This document shows positions 1-8,248 of a DNA stretch of 49,642 nt, in pieces. The notes below the pieces were generated by a model. The model was given only the letters and a program-made list of their open reading frames with translations, searched no databases and was not told where the DNA came from. Numbering within the stretch: position 1 is the first letter of the stretch; every line of letters begins with the position of its first letter. This DNA is from JBATTK01 sp049670505 (lineage in GTDB: Bacteria > Bacteroidota > Bacteroidia > Flavobacteriales > Flavobacteriaceae). The DNA lies in contig JBATTK010000144.1 in NCBI GenBank assembly GCA_049670505.1, forward strand, positions 1-49,642, written 5' to 3'. The translations under genes and the position numbers were made by a program.

Positions 1-723
1 GAAAAGGTCAAGGCCTTGAAGTCGTTGCGAATTATGAAGGACGAAGAGACATTATTTAAAAATACGATACGTGCACAATACGTATCCTCTACCGTTAATG
101 GTGAACAAGTAAAAGGATATCGGGAAGAAGAGGGGGTAAGTCCAGAGTCCACTACGGAAACCTATGCGGCCATTAAGTTTTTTGTGGATAATTGGCGCTG
201 GAAGGATGTACCGTTTTATGTGCGTACGGCCAAAAGAATGCCTACCAAGGTTACCGAAGTCGTCATTCATTTTAAATCCCCACATCATCACATATTTCAA
301 GACTCGGGTGTAAATAACAAGGATAATAAATTAATTATCCGTATTCAGCCCGATGAAGGGATTTTGGTGAAGTTTGGTGTAAAAGTTCCTGGACAAGGGT
401 TTAAAGTGGAACGGGCCAATTTAGATTTTTACTATTCCAGTTTGGTAGAGAGCTATGTCATGGAAGCTTATGAGCGATTATTGTTAGATGCCATGCAGGG
501 AGATGCCACACTATATGCAAGGGCCGATGAGGTAGAAGCGGCATGGGAATTTGTAGATCCCATATTGAACTATTGGGAAAACGGAAAAGAGGTAAAGGTA
601 TATGGTTATTCGGCCGGCGTTTGGGGACCGACCAATGCGGATAATCTGATCGACGGACTTTATGGGTGGAGGAATCCTGGAGAGAATTTGGCTGATGACC
701 CCGGTTTCTGCGTCATTTGTTAG
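1..723 (+). CDS. zwf: Glucose-6-phosphate 1-dehydrogenase, C-terminal part
   Basis: Oxidises glucose-6-phosphate to 6-phosphogluconolactone with NADP+, the entry step of the oxidative pentose phosphate pathway, in the cytosol. The reading frame is open from base 1 (EKVKALKSLR...), so the start lies upstream of the window; about 240 of roughly 500 residues are present. The visible C-terminal domain carries the family segments VPFYVRTAKRMP, LIIRIQPDEGI, ERLLLDAMQGDATLYAR and the terminal YGYSAGVWGPTNADNLI. The active-site histidine region is off the window. A pgl gene follows 157 bases downstream on the same strand, so the first two steps of the pathway are adjacent. The 6-phosphogluconate dehydrogenase gene is not in view and may lie upstream. 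Identification is secure. Confidence 0.97.
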   Translation, partial: EKVKALKSLRIMKDEETLFKNTIRAQYVSSTVNGEQVKGYREEEGVSPESTTETYAAIKFFVDNWRWKDVPFYVRTAKRMPTKVTEVVIHFKSPHHHIFQDSGVNNKDNKLIIRIQPDEGILVKFGVKVPGQGFKVERANLDFYYSSLVESYVMEAYERLLLDAMQGDATLYARADEVEAAWEFVDPILNYWENGKEVKVYGYSAGVWGPTNADNLIDGLYGWRNPGENLADDPGFCVIC

Positions 724-823
724 TCTTCAAAAGATCTTTTATTCGGAATATTGACCTATGTAGACGAAGAATCGATGCTTATTTGCTAAAAGATTCCACG
801 CTCCTTGGAGTGACAGCACATAA

Positions 824-842
824 TGAACTCAAGATGAGTTCA
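824..842. repeat. Small perfect hairpin between zwf and pgl
   Basis: Two 7-base arms (TGAACTC and GAGTTCA) flank the loop AAGAT about 40 bases before the pgl start. There is no T-run, so it does not look like an intrinsic terminator. It could modulate zwf-pgl readthrough or be the remnant of an intergenic repeat. The rest of the 157-base gap shows no gene. Confidence 0.4.
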
Positions 843-880
843 ATAACAGTATAACAGCAATATGATTACCTATTAAACAA

Positions 881-1597
881 ATGGACTTGAACATATACGA
901 TTCAAAACAGGAAGTAGCGGAATACTTCTCGGAATACTTAAGGAATCTCATTACTGCTGGGAACAACGTATACATTGCACTTTCAGGAGGAAGTACGCCC
1001 AAGATTGTTTTCAATGAAATTGCCGCTCGCTTTGGGGATACAATGGATTGGTCTACCGTCTTTTTTTATTGGGGAGATGAACGCTGTGTACCACCAGATG
1101 ATGAAGAAAGCAATTATAAGATGACCGTAGATCATTTGTTGTCCAAGATAGCTATTCCAAAGGAAAATATCCATCGTATCAAAGGAGAGCTTGTGCCAGA
1201 AGAAGAAGCAATTGCATATGGTAAACTTTTGGACAATGAATTACCAAAGCGTTACGGTATTCCGCAGTTTGATCTGGTCATCTTAGGGATGGGAGACGAT
1301 GGACATACAGCCTCGATTTTTCCGCATGAAATCCATTTATGGAATTCCCATAACAATTGTGAACTGGCCGTTCACCCGGATTCCGGGCAAAGACGTATTA
1401 CCATTACCGGAAAGATCATTAATAACGCGGCGACGGTGGCATTTTTGGTCACCGGAGGCTCAAAATCCGAAAAAGTAAAGGAAATTGTACGTTGGGAAGG
1501 TAAATACCAATCCTATCCGGCATCTTTGGTATCGCCTACATCGGGTAAATTGTTATGGTTTTTGGACAAGGAAGCTGCGGAAGGGATTATTTCATAG
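881..1597 (+). CDS. pgl: 6-phosphogluconolactonase
   Basis: Hydrolyses 6-phosphogluconolactone to 6-phosphogluconate, the step after Zwf. The 238-residue length is normal for the DevB/SOL-type family. Diagnostic segments are SGGSTPK (35-41), GDERCVPPDDEESNY (65-79) and GMGDDGHTASIFP (136-148), which holds the substrate-binding and catalytic residues. The ATG at 881 places the conserved N-terminus where expected. The gene is the natural operon partner of the upstream zwf. Its last 11 bases overlap the 3' end of the convergent thioesterase gene. Confidence 0.95.
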   Translation: MDLNIYDSKQEVAEYFSEYLRNLITAGNNVYIALSGGSTPKIVFNEIAARFGDTMDWSTVFFYWGDERCVPPDDEESNYKMTVDHLLSKIAIPKENIHRIKGELVPEEEAIAYGKLLDNELPKRYGIPQFDLVILGMGDDGHTASIFPHEIHLWNSHNNCELAVHPDSGQRRITITGKIINNAATVAFLVTGGSKSEKVKEIVRWEGKYQSYPASLVSPTSGKLLWFLDKEAAEGIIS

Positions 1598-2132
1598 CAA
1601 GCTTCACATTTTGATCGTCTAAAAGAGCTATATGCTCTTCCATGTTATAGGTAGTAGCATCAAAACGGGAACCCCTCATAGTAGCCTGTTGTTTTCTTTT
1701 TATACTACGGGTAAACCTTCTCACCCCATTTTTATCTTCCAAAACGAGTCCGGGTACGGCTACGCTTTTACCGGCCTTGTTTTGGGCGACCATGGTAAAG
1801 TAAGAGGAATTGCAATGTTTCTTTTTTCCGGTCGTAATATTCTCGGATTCTACACGTACGCCCACTACCATAGATGTTCTCCCGGTATAGTTTATAGAAG
1901 CTTTTAAGGTCACCAATTCACCTACTTCAATAGGATTTAAAAAATTCACGGTATTTACAGAAGCGGTTACACAATAACATTGAGAATGTCTGGAAGCACA
2001 GGCAAAGGCAATCTGGTCCATTAAGTTTAAGATATGCCCTCCGTGGACCTTTCCGCTAAAATTGGAGTGGGAAGGCAACATTAATTCCGTAATGGATACC
2101 GTGGATTCCTTGGCGGTTTTAAAGGTTTGCAT
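1587..2132 (-). CDS. Acyl-CoA thioesterase, hotdog fold
   Basis: Predicted cytosolic enzyme cleaving acyl-CoA thioesters. The N-terminal half shows the ACOT/YciA-type hotdog signature: Asn24-Phe and Gly27, then HGGHILNLMD at 30-39, where Asp39 lies on the central helix and is a usual catalytic position. At 181 residues it has one hotdog domain plus a basic C-terminal tail (RRFTRSIKRKQQ). The upstream small membrane protein gene ends only 6 bases before this start, so the two are probably co-transcribed. Chain-length preference cannot be read from the sequence. Confidence 0.88.
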   Translation of the reverse strand: MQTFKTAKESTVSITELMLPSHSNFSGKVHGGHILNLMDQIAFACASRHSQCYCVTASVNTVNFLNPIEVGELVTLKASINYTGRTSMVVGVRVESENITTGKKKHCNSSYFTMVAQNKAGKSVAVPGLVLEDKNGVRRFTRSIKRKQQATMRGSRFDATTYNMEEHIALLDDQNVKLAMK

Positions 2133-2138
2133 AGGGTA

Positions 2139-2501
2139 TTACTTAAAATGGGGAGATTGCTCCTGTTCTACTTGGGTGATAAAATACTTGGTGTCACCAA
2201 GCCAGAAAAAAGTGGTGTATCGTTCTATATATGTAAGCTTCACATATTGTCCTTGATATTCCTTGAGTTTTTCTATGACTCCCTTGTCCTTGTCAAGAAT
2301 CGAGAACGAAAATATCTGCGCTCCGGAAATTCCTTGACTGATTTCCCCTTCCCATGTTTTGGCAAGAACACCTTTACGGCTTATTTTAATTAATTCACCG
2401 GACCGTACCCCCTCACTATATGGGACATAGTAGATGAAGGCATACACTAGGAAAAACAGTGCAACAATAACGGCTAGGGTAATAACAAGTGCTTTTTTCA
2501 T
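2139..2501 (-). CDS. Small membrane-anchored protein of unknown function
   Basis: A 120-residue protein with one N-terminal transmembrane segment or uncleaved signal anchor (about 4-26), followed by a roughly 95-residue soluble domain rich in beta-type residues. I see no catalytic motif. It begins an apparent two-gene minus-strand unit with the thioesterase, 6 bases away. The soluble part probably faces the periplasm, which is inferred from the anchor and weak charge bias. I do not recognise the family. Confidence 0.75.
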   Translation of the reverse strand: MKKALVITLAVIVALFFLVYAFIYYVPYSEGVRSGELIKISRKGVLAKTWEGEISQGISGAQIFSFSILDKDKGVIEKLKEYQGQYVKLTYIERYTTFFWLGDTKYFITQVEQEQSPHFK

Positions 2502-2597
2502 GCTAAGGTATCCAATGTTAGATGTTTAATTTAATATATCCGCATTATGTAAAGAGGTTGGAGATGAAAGCCCGTACCGTATCATTTTACCTAATAC

Positions 2598-3950
2598 CTA
2601 CTGCCCGTCGTCTACTGAAACTTCCTCCTCAAAATCACCTTCCTGTGCCCGCTTTAAAATAGGTTCGGGAATGGACTTTTTAGCTTTGGCCCCCATTTTT
2701 TTCAGCTTTTCAATACTCGTAACGATATTGCCCCTGCCTTCCACCAATTTGTTCATGGCTCCTTTGTATTCCGTTTTGGCTTCGTCCATTTTTTTTCCCA
2801 CCTTGGTTAGGTCGGTCACAAAACCTTCGAACTTATCATAAAGCGCTCCCGCCTGTCTGGCAATTTCAATGGCGTTTCTTTGCTGTTTTTCATTGTTCCA
2901 CATACTATCTATAGTTCGCAAAGTTGCCAATAAGGTAGCGGGGGTCACAATAACAATATTCTGTTCAAATGCCTTGTTATATATATTGGTATCCTGATTG
3001 ATAGCAATGGCAAAGGCAGGTTCTATAGGCACGAACATGAGCACAAAATCCGGGCTCTCCATCTCGTAAAGATCCTCGTATTTTTTGGCGGATAATTGGT
3101 CTACATGCTTTCTGAGCGAATTAATATGATCCTTTAAAAATTTTTCTTTTAGCGCTTCCTCTGCGTTTATATAGCGTTCATAATCCGTAAGGGAAACCTT
3201 GGAATCCACGATCATTTTTTTTCCATCGGGCAAATTAATGATAACATCGGGCAGCACACGTGTACCGTCTTCCCGGGTAAAACTCTGTTGCACGGAATAT
3301 TCCCTATCCTTTTCCAATCCGGATTTCTCCAAAACACGTTCCAATACCAATTCGCCCCAATTTCCTTGCATTTTACTATCGCCCTTCAATGCCTTGGTCA
3401 GGTTTTCCGCTTCTTGGGTTATCTTTAGGTTCTGGTTCTGAAGGTTCAATAATTGTTCTTTTAATGCTTGGTGGATGCCATAGTTTTCCTTTCTACTTTC
3501 CTCTACCTTCTTTTCGAACAACAGGATTTTTTCGTTAAGCGGGTTCAATATGTTTTTGATGTTCTTTTGGTTCTGTTCCGTGAACTTAGTACTCTTTTCA
3601 TCCAATATTTTATTGGCCAGATTCTCGAATTCCTTGGTAAATTTTTCCTGTAATTTTTCTACCTCTGCCTTTTGTTCCCGATGTTTTTGGCCCAGGTTTT
3701 CCAAATCTGCCTGATAGCGCACAATTTGGTTTCCTAATTGTTCCTTTTCGGATTGTAAAAGGGCCTTATGTTCCTCGGCAACCATTAATTTTTTCTCAAG
3801 TGTAGTTAGATGGGACTGTAATTGTTGCTCCCGTTCCAATAATGCACTTTGACTAGATTTTGTCTTCAAGTTTTGGATATAGTTCCCTAACAAATAACCA
3901 ACGGCCAGAAAAAGGAAAGCAATGAGAATGTAAATAAGCAATTCATTCAT
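2598..3950 (-). CDS. rmuC: DNA recombination protein RmuC homologue
   Basis: Member of the RmuC family, whose E. coli founder limits recombination at inverted repeats and has a PD-(D/E)xK-like nuclease core. At 450 residues it has the usual layout: an N-terminal transmembrane helix (about 5-22), a long coiled coil (about 30-200) and then the conserved core. The core shows KMQGNWGELVLERVLEKSGL and LPDGKKMIVDSKVSLTDYERY, the latter containing the D-SK catalytic-like motif. An acidic tail ends the protein. It appears to be transcribed alone, with the repeat-rich spacer upstream of its start. Confidence 0.93.
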   Translation of the reverse strand: MNELLIYILIAFLFLAVGYLLGNYIQNLKTKSSQSALLEREQQLQSHLTTLEKKLMVAEEHKALLQSEKEQLGNQIVRYQADLENLGQKHREQKAEVEKLQEKFTKEFENLANKILDEKSTKFTEQNQKNIKNILNPLNEKILLFEKKVEESRKENYGIHQALKEQLLNLQNQNLKITQEAENLTKALKGDSKMQGNWGELVLERVLEKSGLEKDREYSVQQSFTREDGTRVLPDVIINLPDGKKMIVDSKVSLTDYERYINAEEALKEKFLKDHINSLRKHVDQLSAKKYEDLYEMESPDFVLMFVPIEPAFAIAINQDTNIYNKAFEQNIVIVTPATLLATLRTIDSMWNNEKQQRNAIEIARQAGALYDKFEGFVTDLTKVGKKMDEAKTEYKGAMNKLVEGRGNIVTSIEKLKKMGAKAKKSIPEPILKRAQEGDFEEEVSVDDGQ

Positions 3951-4274
3951 GTACTACGGCATCTTTAGGGTAAAGATAAAGGTTTGCCTTTAAAATAGCA
4001 TAGGAATGGTTATTTTGATTTCCTCAGAAAGGGATTCTCATTTCATTCGTTTTTATGTCCCTATTCCCTACCAATAAGTATCGCGAAGCTATCGGATGAT
4101 TATAAAGACAATTCCGTCCTTTAGATCTAACTGCCGTCAGGTAGAGGTATGCATTTTGTGTAAGACTATTTAATATTTGACGTTTTGGCTTCGATACGAT
4201 CGCGGGTGATTACTCTGTCACCCAAGTATGGTCATTGATTATTGAGTTAATGAGCAGTACGTATTGAGTATTGG

Positions 4275-4320
4275 GCCATTGAGTGATTTTCGAATAGAAA
4301 TCGTATCGAAATGACATTCC
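4275..4320 (+). repeat. Dispersed 46-base intergenic repeat, copy A
   Basis: Matches the segment at 33691-33736 at 39 of 46 positions by eye, without gaps. Both copies contain ATTGAGTGATTT and GTATCGAAATG and both are followed by CCAG-type heptamer arrays. The internal arms GATTT and AAATC can form a short hairpin. It is in a non-coding spacer and has no coding capacity. Confidence 0.75.
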
Positions 4321-4420
4321 CGTTATTAGTGTCCAGTTTCATAATTCAGCTTCCAGTTTCTCGTTTGCAGTTTCTGGTTTATGGTTATCCAGCATCCAAC
4401 TTCTAGCTTCTAGCTTCCAA

Positions 4421-4455
4421 TATCCAGCATCCAGCATCCAGCATCCAGCATCCAG
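4421..4455 (+). repeat. Tandem heptamer YATCCAG, five units
   Basis: One TATCCAG unit is followed by four perfect CATCCAG units, with degenerate relatives (TTCCAG, TTCTAG) on both sides from about 4329 to 4470. The same heptamer with T in the first position is repeated at 33753-33780. The array is unstable-looking low-complexity DNA outside genes. Confidence 0.85.
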
Positions 4456-4532
4456 TTTCCAGCTTCTAGTTTTTGAAATTTGGAATTTGTTTTTTGGAAT
4501 TTTGATGCTTCCTAGGCTTGCCTCAGGGATAT

Positions 4533-5339
4533 TTATTTAGTGACCTTAAAGGATCCTGTTTTGGCATCAAAAGTTATGGTATCCGAAGGAAATAATGTTT
4601 CAAAACTTTTTTGATCTATTAATTTACACGGATCGCCAAAAGGGTTTTTTTGGGCATCCAAAATCAATACCTTATCACACAATTGAATGGCCATGTCTAT
4701 TTCATGTGTCGTAAACAAAACTGTTTTTTGTGTCCTATGGGCAATGGATTTCAGAAGTTTTAGAATATGCACTTTATGGTACAGATCTAAATGGGTGGTG
4801 GGCTCATCGAGCAAAATAAGGGAAGTATCCTGCGCCAGGGCCCTTGCAATCATGACACGTTGTAATTGACCATCGCTAAGCTCATAACATTTTTTATGTT
4901 GCGAATCCGTTAATTCCAACATACGGATGGCAACTTTTACTTGCGATATATCCTTTTTGGATAAGGTTCCCAGCCAGTTGGTATAGGGTTGCCTACCTAA
5001 GGCTACCAACTCCAGAACGGTAAGGTTTTTTGATGCAATAGGTTCGGTCAATACCAAGCTTACCTTGGAAGCTAACGCTATGGCCGAATAGGTTTCCAAT
5101 GGCTTATCGTCCAAGTTAATATTTCCGCTTAGTTTAGGTTGCACTTTGCCCAGTGTTCGCAACAGTGTTGATTTCCCAACACCATTGGTACCTACAATAG
5201 CGGAAAGCTCTCCGCTTATAAGCGAAAAATTGATATTGCCAACAACACAATTATGTTGTTTTCTGGTCTTATATCCTATACCGAGGTCGCTTACCTGTAG
5301 GGCGATATGTTTTTTAGCAGTGTGGATCGTTAAAGGTCG
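4533..5339 (-). CDS. ABC transporter ATP-binding protein, probable B12/siderophore importer; start codon unresolved
   Basis: ATPase expected to power the adjacent FecCD-type permease. The frame is open from 5339 to the stop at 4533 and contains a Walker A (GTNGVGKSTLL), a signature LSDGQ, a Walker B (LILLDEPTTHLD) and an H-loop (FTTHEID). The only ATG, GTG or TTG starts are at or after Walker A (first TTG at 5162), which would give a non-functional 209-residue protein. An in-frame TAA sits at 5340-5342. ACG at 5328-5330 followed by ATC (5325-5327) are near-cognate candidates; starting at ACG would give about 265 residues, normal for the family. It may be a rare start, a point change from ATG, or early decay. 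It lies 144 bases downstream of the permease gene. Confidence 0.8.
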   Translation of the reverse strand, partial: RPLTIHTAKKHIALQVSDLGIGYKTRKQHNCVVGNINFSLISGELSAIVGTNGVGKSTLLRTLGKVQPKLSGNINLDDKPLETYSAIALASKVSLVLTEPIASKNLTVLELVALGRQPYTNWLGTLSKKDISQVKVAIRMLELTDSQHKKCYELSDGQLQRVMIARALAQDTSLILLDEPTTHLDLYHKVHILKLLKSIAHRTQKTVLFTTHEIDMAIQLCDKVLILDAQKNPFGDPCKLIDQKSFETLFPSDTITFDAKTGSFKVTK

Positions 5340-5405
5340 TTAGTGAATGGCCAATATCGTATTTAGTTCATTCTTTTTATGACGCTAAGGTATGTCTTTT
5401 ATCTT

Positions 5406-5474
5406 CTATTTTCTGAAAGTGTCATCATCTTTACGCCCTCCTCTTTTCATTACAACCCAAAGATTTTCCGCCAT
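5406..5474 (-). CDS. Possible 22-codon peptide between permease and ATPase
   Basis: ATG at 5474 to TAG at 5406 encodes a very basic peptide beginning MAENLWVVMKRGGRK. It lies in the 144-base gap inside the B12 ABC operon and does not overlap the neighbours. No clear ribosome binding site is visible and a frame this short can occur by chance. Listed only because the operon is otherwise tight and the gap needs an explanation. Confidence 0.2.
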   Translation of the reverse strand: MAENLWVVMKRGGRKDDDTFRK

Positions 5475-5483
5475 AGGCACTAT

Positions 5484-6515
5484 TTAAAAAACCATTTTCC
5501 TTTTACGCACCAATAGCCAGATTACTACCGGTGCACCTATGATCGAGGTGATGGCATTAATAGGCAATATGTAGACAGACGTGGGTAATTGCGCCAGCGT
5601 ATCACATAATAACAATAAAATAGCCCCATAGATCAAAACGGCCGGTACTAATATTCTATGATCCGTAGTGTTAAAGATTTGGCGGGTAAGATGGGGCACG
5701 GCTAAACCAATAAAGGCGATAGGCCCGGCAAAAGCCGTTACCCCACCCGCAAGTAAGCCCGTGGCCACAATAATAATCAAACGGGATTTTCTGATATTCA
5801 CCCCCAGACTTTGCGCATAATTCTCTCCCAGCAAGAAAGCGTTCAGGGATTTTATGGTGATCATACTAAGAAGGATGCCAACAAGAATAATCCCCGACAA
5901 AAGCAATAGTTGCTGCCAAGATAAATTGCCAACACTACCAAAGGACCAATAAATGTACTGTTGTAATTTTTCCGCATCGGTAAAATAAGAGAGCACACTT
6001 ACGATAGCTGCGGTAATACTACCGAACATTAATCCGATAATCAATAAGGCCATGGTATCCTTTATTTTTGAGGCTACTACCATTACGGCCAAAAGCACTA
6101 AAAAACTGCCGATACTGGATGCCAAGGCCAAAGAAAAATCATTGACCATGCCCAATGAAAGTAGTCCGGAAAATAGGGAGGAGCCCATAATCAATAGGGC
6201 CGCACCTAAACTTGCCCCCGAACTGATACCTAAAACAAAGGGTCCGGCCAAGGGGTTGCGGAACAACGTTTGCATGAGCAATCCACTTAAGGATAGTCCA
6301 CTTCCCACAAATATGGCCGTGAAAGCCTTGGGAATTCTATAGTTCCATATAATATAGTTCCAGGAATTATTTTCAGGCGTGCTCCCAAAAATTGAATTGA
6401 AGGTCTCTTTTAATGGGATGGATACCGACCCCAAACTTATATTGATTCCAAAACACAATATTAAAATAAGTATCAAAAAAAGAAATCGGGAGCGGTATGT
6501 TCTAGCTGTATGCAC
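5484..6515 (-). CDS. FecCD/BtuC-type ABC transporter permease
   Basis: Integral inner-membrane channel of a type II ABC importer for cobalamin or ferric chelates. The 343 residues contain about ten hydrophobic segments, with the family phrases RIPKAFTAIFVGSGLSLSG, NPLAGPFVLGISSGASLGAA and GPIAFIGLAVPHLTR (the coupling region). The start is a GTG at 6513-6515 directly abutting the TAA of the lipoprotein gene, so the two are translationally coupled. The cobalamin riboswitch upstream of the divergent receptor makes B12 the likeliest substrate; the permease sequence alone does not prove this. Confidence 0.9.
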   Translation of the reverse strand: MHTARTYRSRFLFLILILILCFGINISLGSVSIPLKETFNSIFGSTPENNSWNYIIWNYRIPKAFTAIFVGSGLSLSGLLMQTLFRNPLAGPFVLGISSGASLGAALLIMGSSLFSGLLSLGMVNDFSLALASSIGSFLVLLAVMVVASKIKDTMALLIIGLMFGSITAAIVSVLSYFTDAEKLQQYIYWSFGSVGNLSWQQLLLLSGIILVGILLSMITIKSLNAFLLGENYAQSLGVNIRKSRLIIIVATGLLAGGVTAFAGPIAFIGLAVPHLTRQIFNTTDHRILVPAVLIYGAILLLLCDTLAQLPTSVYILPINAITSIIGAPVVIWLLVRKRKMVF

Positions 6516-7661
6516 TTATTCCAATGGCTTAAAGAAGAAAAGAGTATGGTTTGGTATCAGTTCCGGATGAAAAATATGGATAAGATCTTTTAAAACCAAA
6601 TCCGGTCTATGCGGTGCCAATTCATAAAACAGTAATCCCCCCGTTGCACCTTTGGGAATCGTATTGGAATAGATATTGTTGTTTCTGAAGGCTTCAAATT
6701 CTTTGTAATGTTTATTTGCCCCGACCATTTCTTTATAAGAAACAAGCATGGAGGGATTAAGCCAAAATTCTGCTTCCCTGGCTTTGTCATATACACTTTC
6801 AAGGCTTAAAGAAAGACTTCCGGTTTCCGGGGAATCTTTCCATAGATAGTCGGTATGTGCATCGTTTAAAAACTGCGCCATCCAACTTTTCCCCCCGGCC
6901 ACATACCAAACATCCTTATAGAGTCCTCCCGTTAATACTGTGGGTTTCCCGGTAGCTTTCTTTGTAAGTAATTTGGTATTGTTATAGGCATTTTCAATTG
7001 CTTTAAAAATACTGTCCCCCTTTTTTTCAAGCTTAAAAAATGGGGCGAAGAATTTTATCCATTCCGCCTTTCCCAATGGAGTTTCTTCCGTCCAGTCCCC
7101 ATTATACACTACGGGGATATTGGATTGTAGAAGCGTTTGGTACGCTTTATTTTTATTATCGATTCCGAATCCCACTAAGACTTCGGGATTCAATGCTATG
7201 ACCATTTCCGCATTAATGCGCTCATTGTTCCCCAATTCTTGCACTAGGCCTTCATCTATTCGTTCCCGCGTATTCTTTGAGGATATAAATTCGGTATTGG
7301 GGAAGCCTACCAATCTATCCGCAACGTCCAAAGCCTCCAAAGCCGGAATATGGGTGGTAGAGGTAACAACGATGCGTTCCACAGGAACACTTATGATGGC
7401 ATCATAGTCATCCCTGTTTAAGGTAGTGAAAGCCATAATCTCTTTTGGGATCAGTGCATAGGTAAAAGCGGTATCCGCATTGGGCCACGGGGAAGAGATT
7501 TTTATGACGGTAATGCCGGAACCCATTTCTTCAATGGAAAATCCTTTGGCATAAGTTATGGTCGCCTTCCCTGAAAGCGGCGTGACCGGGGGTATTTCTT
7601 TTTGTTCCTGTTTGCAGGCAAAAAAACAGGATACGAACAGAAGTAACAAGGTATTCCTCAT
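6516..7661 (-). CDS. ABC transporter substrate-binding lipoprotein, probable cobalamin binding
   Basis: Captures the ligand in the periplasm and delivers it to the permease encoded immediately downstream. The N-terminus is a lipoprotein signal with Cys16 (SCFFAC). A periplasmic-binding-protein (BtuF/FepB-type, PF01497-like) domain follows, with VPVERIVVTSTTHIPALEALD, then a Gly-rich VAGGKSWMAQFL segment and the C-terminal lobe. At 381 residues it is longer than E. coli BtuF, as is common for Bacteroidota members. It is the first gene of the minus-strand unit lipoprotein-permease-ATPase. No B12 box is visible upstream on this strand, so B12 control of this unit is not supported. Confidence 0.87.
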   Translation of the reverse strand: MRNTLLLLFVSCFFACKQEQKEIPPVTPLSGKATITYAKGFSIEEMGSGITVIKISSPWPNADTAFTYALIPKEIMAFTTLNRDDYDAIISVPVERIVVTSTTHIPALEALDVADRLVGFPNTEFISSKNTRERIDEGLVQELGNNERINAEMVIALNPEVLVGFGIDNKNKAYQTLLQSNIPVVYNGDWTEETPLGKAEWIKFFAPFFKLEKKGDSIFKAIENAYNNTKLLTKKATGKPTVLTGGLYKDVWYVAGGKSWMAQFLNDAHTDYLWKDSPETGSLSLSLESVYDKAREAEFWLNPSMLVSYKEMVGANKHYKEFEAFRNNNIYSNTIPKGATGGLLFYELAPHRPDLVLKDLIHIFHPELIPNHTLFFFKPLE

Positions 7662-7753
7662 TCAATAGACTAGGATTATGGATTGATACAAATTTGCGCG
7701 ACAAATATTTCGGCAAGGTAACAAAAGTCACATTTTTTTAGTGATATACCTTC

Positions 7754-7761
7754 TAAATTTG
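7754..7761 (+). promoter_or_regulatory. Bacteroidota -7 box (TAAATTTG) before the small membrane ORF
   Basis: TAAATTTG matches the TAnnTTTG consensus exactly and lies 15 bases before the ATG at 7777. No clear TTG is present at the -33 distance, so this is a moderate-confidence promoter element. Confidence 0.4.
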
Positions 7762-7776
7762 ATTAAAAACATATTC

Positions 7777-7890
7777 ATGAGAGAAGATTCCAACGCCCTG
7801 ATCTACATAATTGCGGGGATTATTGTCCTTCATTTTATAGTCGGATTTATCTGGTTGGTAATAAAACTTAGCAAGAAAAAAGACTCCTAG
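7777..7890 (+). CDS. 37-residue single-pass membrane peptide
   Basis: ATG at 7777 to TAG at 7888-7890 encodes an acidic N-terminus (MREDSN), one hydrophobic helix (about 8-30: LIYIIAGIIVLHFIVGFIW) and a basic tail (KLSKKKDS). This is the pattern of a genuine small membrane protein with a cytosolic C-terminus by the positive-inside rule. An exact TAnnTTTG box precedes it. It lies between the divergent B12 transporter genes and upstream of the riboswitch, so a role in B12 import is possible but is inference only. I do not recognise a family. Confidence 0.55.
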   Translation: MREDSNALIYIIAGIIVLHFIVGFIWLVIKLSKKKDS

Positions 7891-7960
7891 TTCAGGTATA
7901 AATACTATTTTCGCATAGAATTTTGGTTTAACAAAGTCCAAAGATTCTGAAATAAGTTCA

Positions 7961-8190
7961 GAATGGATTATGTTGATTAAAAGGGAATCCAGTGACCCTA
8001 ATTCGGAGTTTGAAATTCTTCGCTTCGAATTGGATATTCTGGAACTGTTCCCGCAACTGTAAGTTATGTCCGCCTTGGGCGGATGGCTGTTATTTCTTCA
8101 AAATACCACTGTTTGTGCCGAATTTAGTTCAGCACGGGCGGGAAGGTAAATAACGGTACACAAGTCAGGAGACCTGCCATATTCAAAACA
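7961..8190 (+). ncRNA. Cobalamin (AdoCbl) riboswitch
   Basis: Leader RNA that senses cobalamin and controls the receptor gene downstream. The perfect B12 box AAGTCAGGAGACCTGCC is at 8162-8178. Upstream are the conserved core pieces GGGAATCCAGTGA (starting near 7981) and CCCGCAACTGTAAG near 8051, in the correct order and spacing. A GC-rich hairpin (TCCGCCTTGGGCGGA) falls in the variable arm region. Outer limits are approximate: GAATGG at 7961 and CCATATTC after the B12 box may form part of P1. An expression platform follows at 8200-8267. Confidence 0.95.
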
Positions 8191-8248
8191 AGCATTGTTA
8201 AACTTTCGGGATAAAAGTTTACGTATGGTGACAGACATACTGACCTCC

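Larger units (their letters stand above)
3951..4532. other. Gene-free spacer rich in degenerate repeats
   Basis: This 582-base interval has no credible reading frame on either strand. It holds scattered motifs built around YYCCAGYTTC, a 7-bp tandem repeat (4421-4455) and a 46-base element (4275-4320) with a second copy near 33691. The neighbouring genes are rmuC and the B12 ABC ATPase, both on the minus strand. Composition changes abruptly from coding sequence to low-complexity C/T-rich text, as in intergenic repeat islands of flavobacterial genomes. No insertion sequence ends or transposase remnants were found. Confidence 0.7.

Noticed and set aside
3951..4532. Possible CRISPR array or transposon remnant in the spacer
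   Set aside because: Repeats are 7 bp with no spacers, no cas genes or transposase fragments are present, and there are no clear terminal inverted repeats.
5162..5343. Plus-strand 65-codon frame over the ATPase N-terminus
   Set aside because: It is the antisense shadow of the ABC ATPase Walker A region, which has clear motifs on the minus strand.
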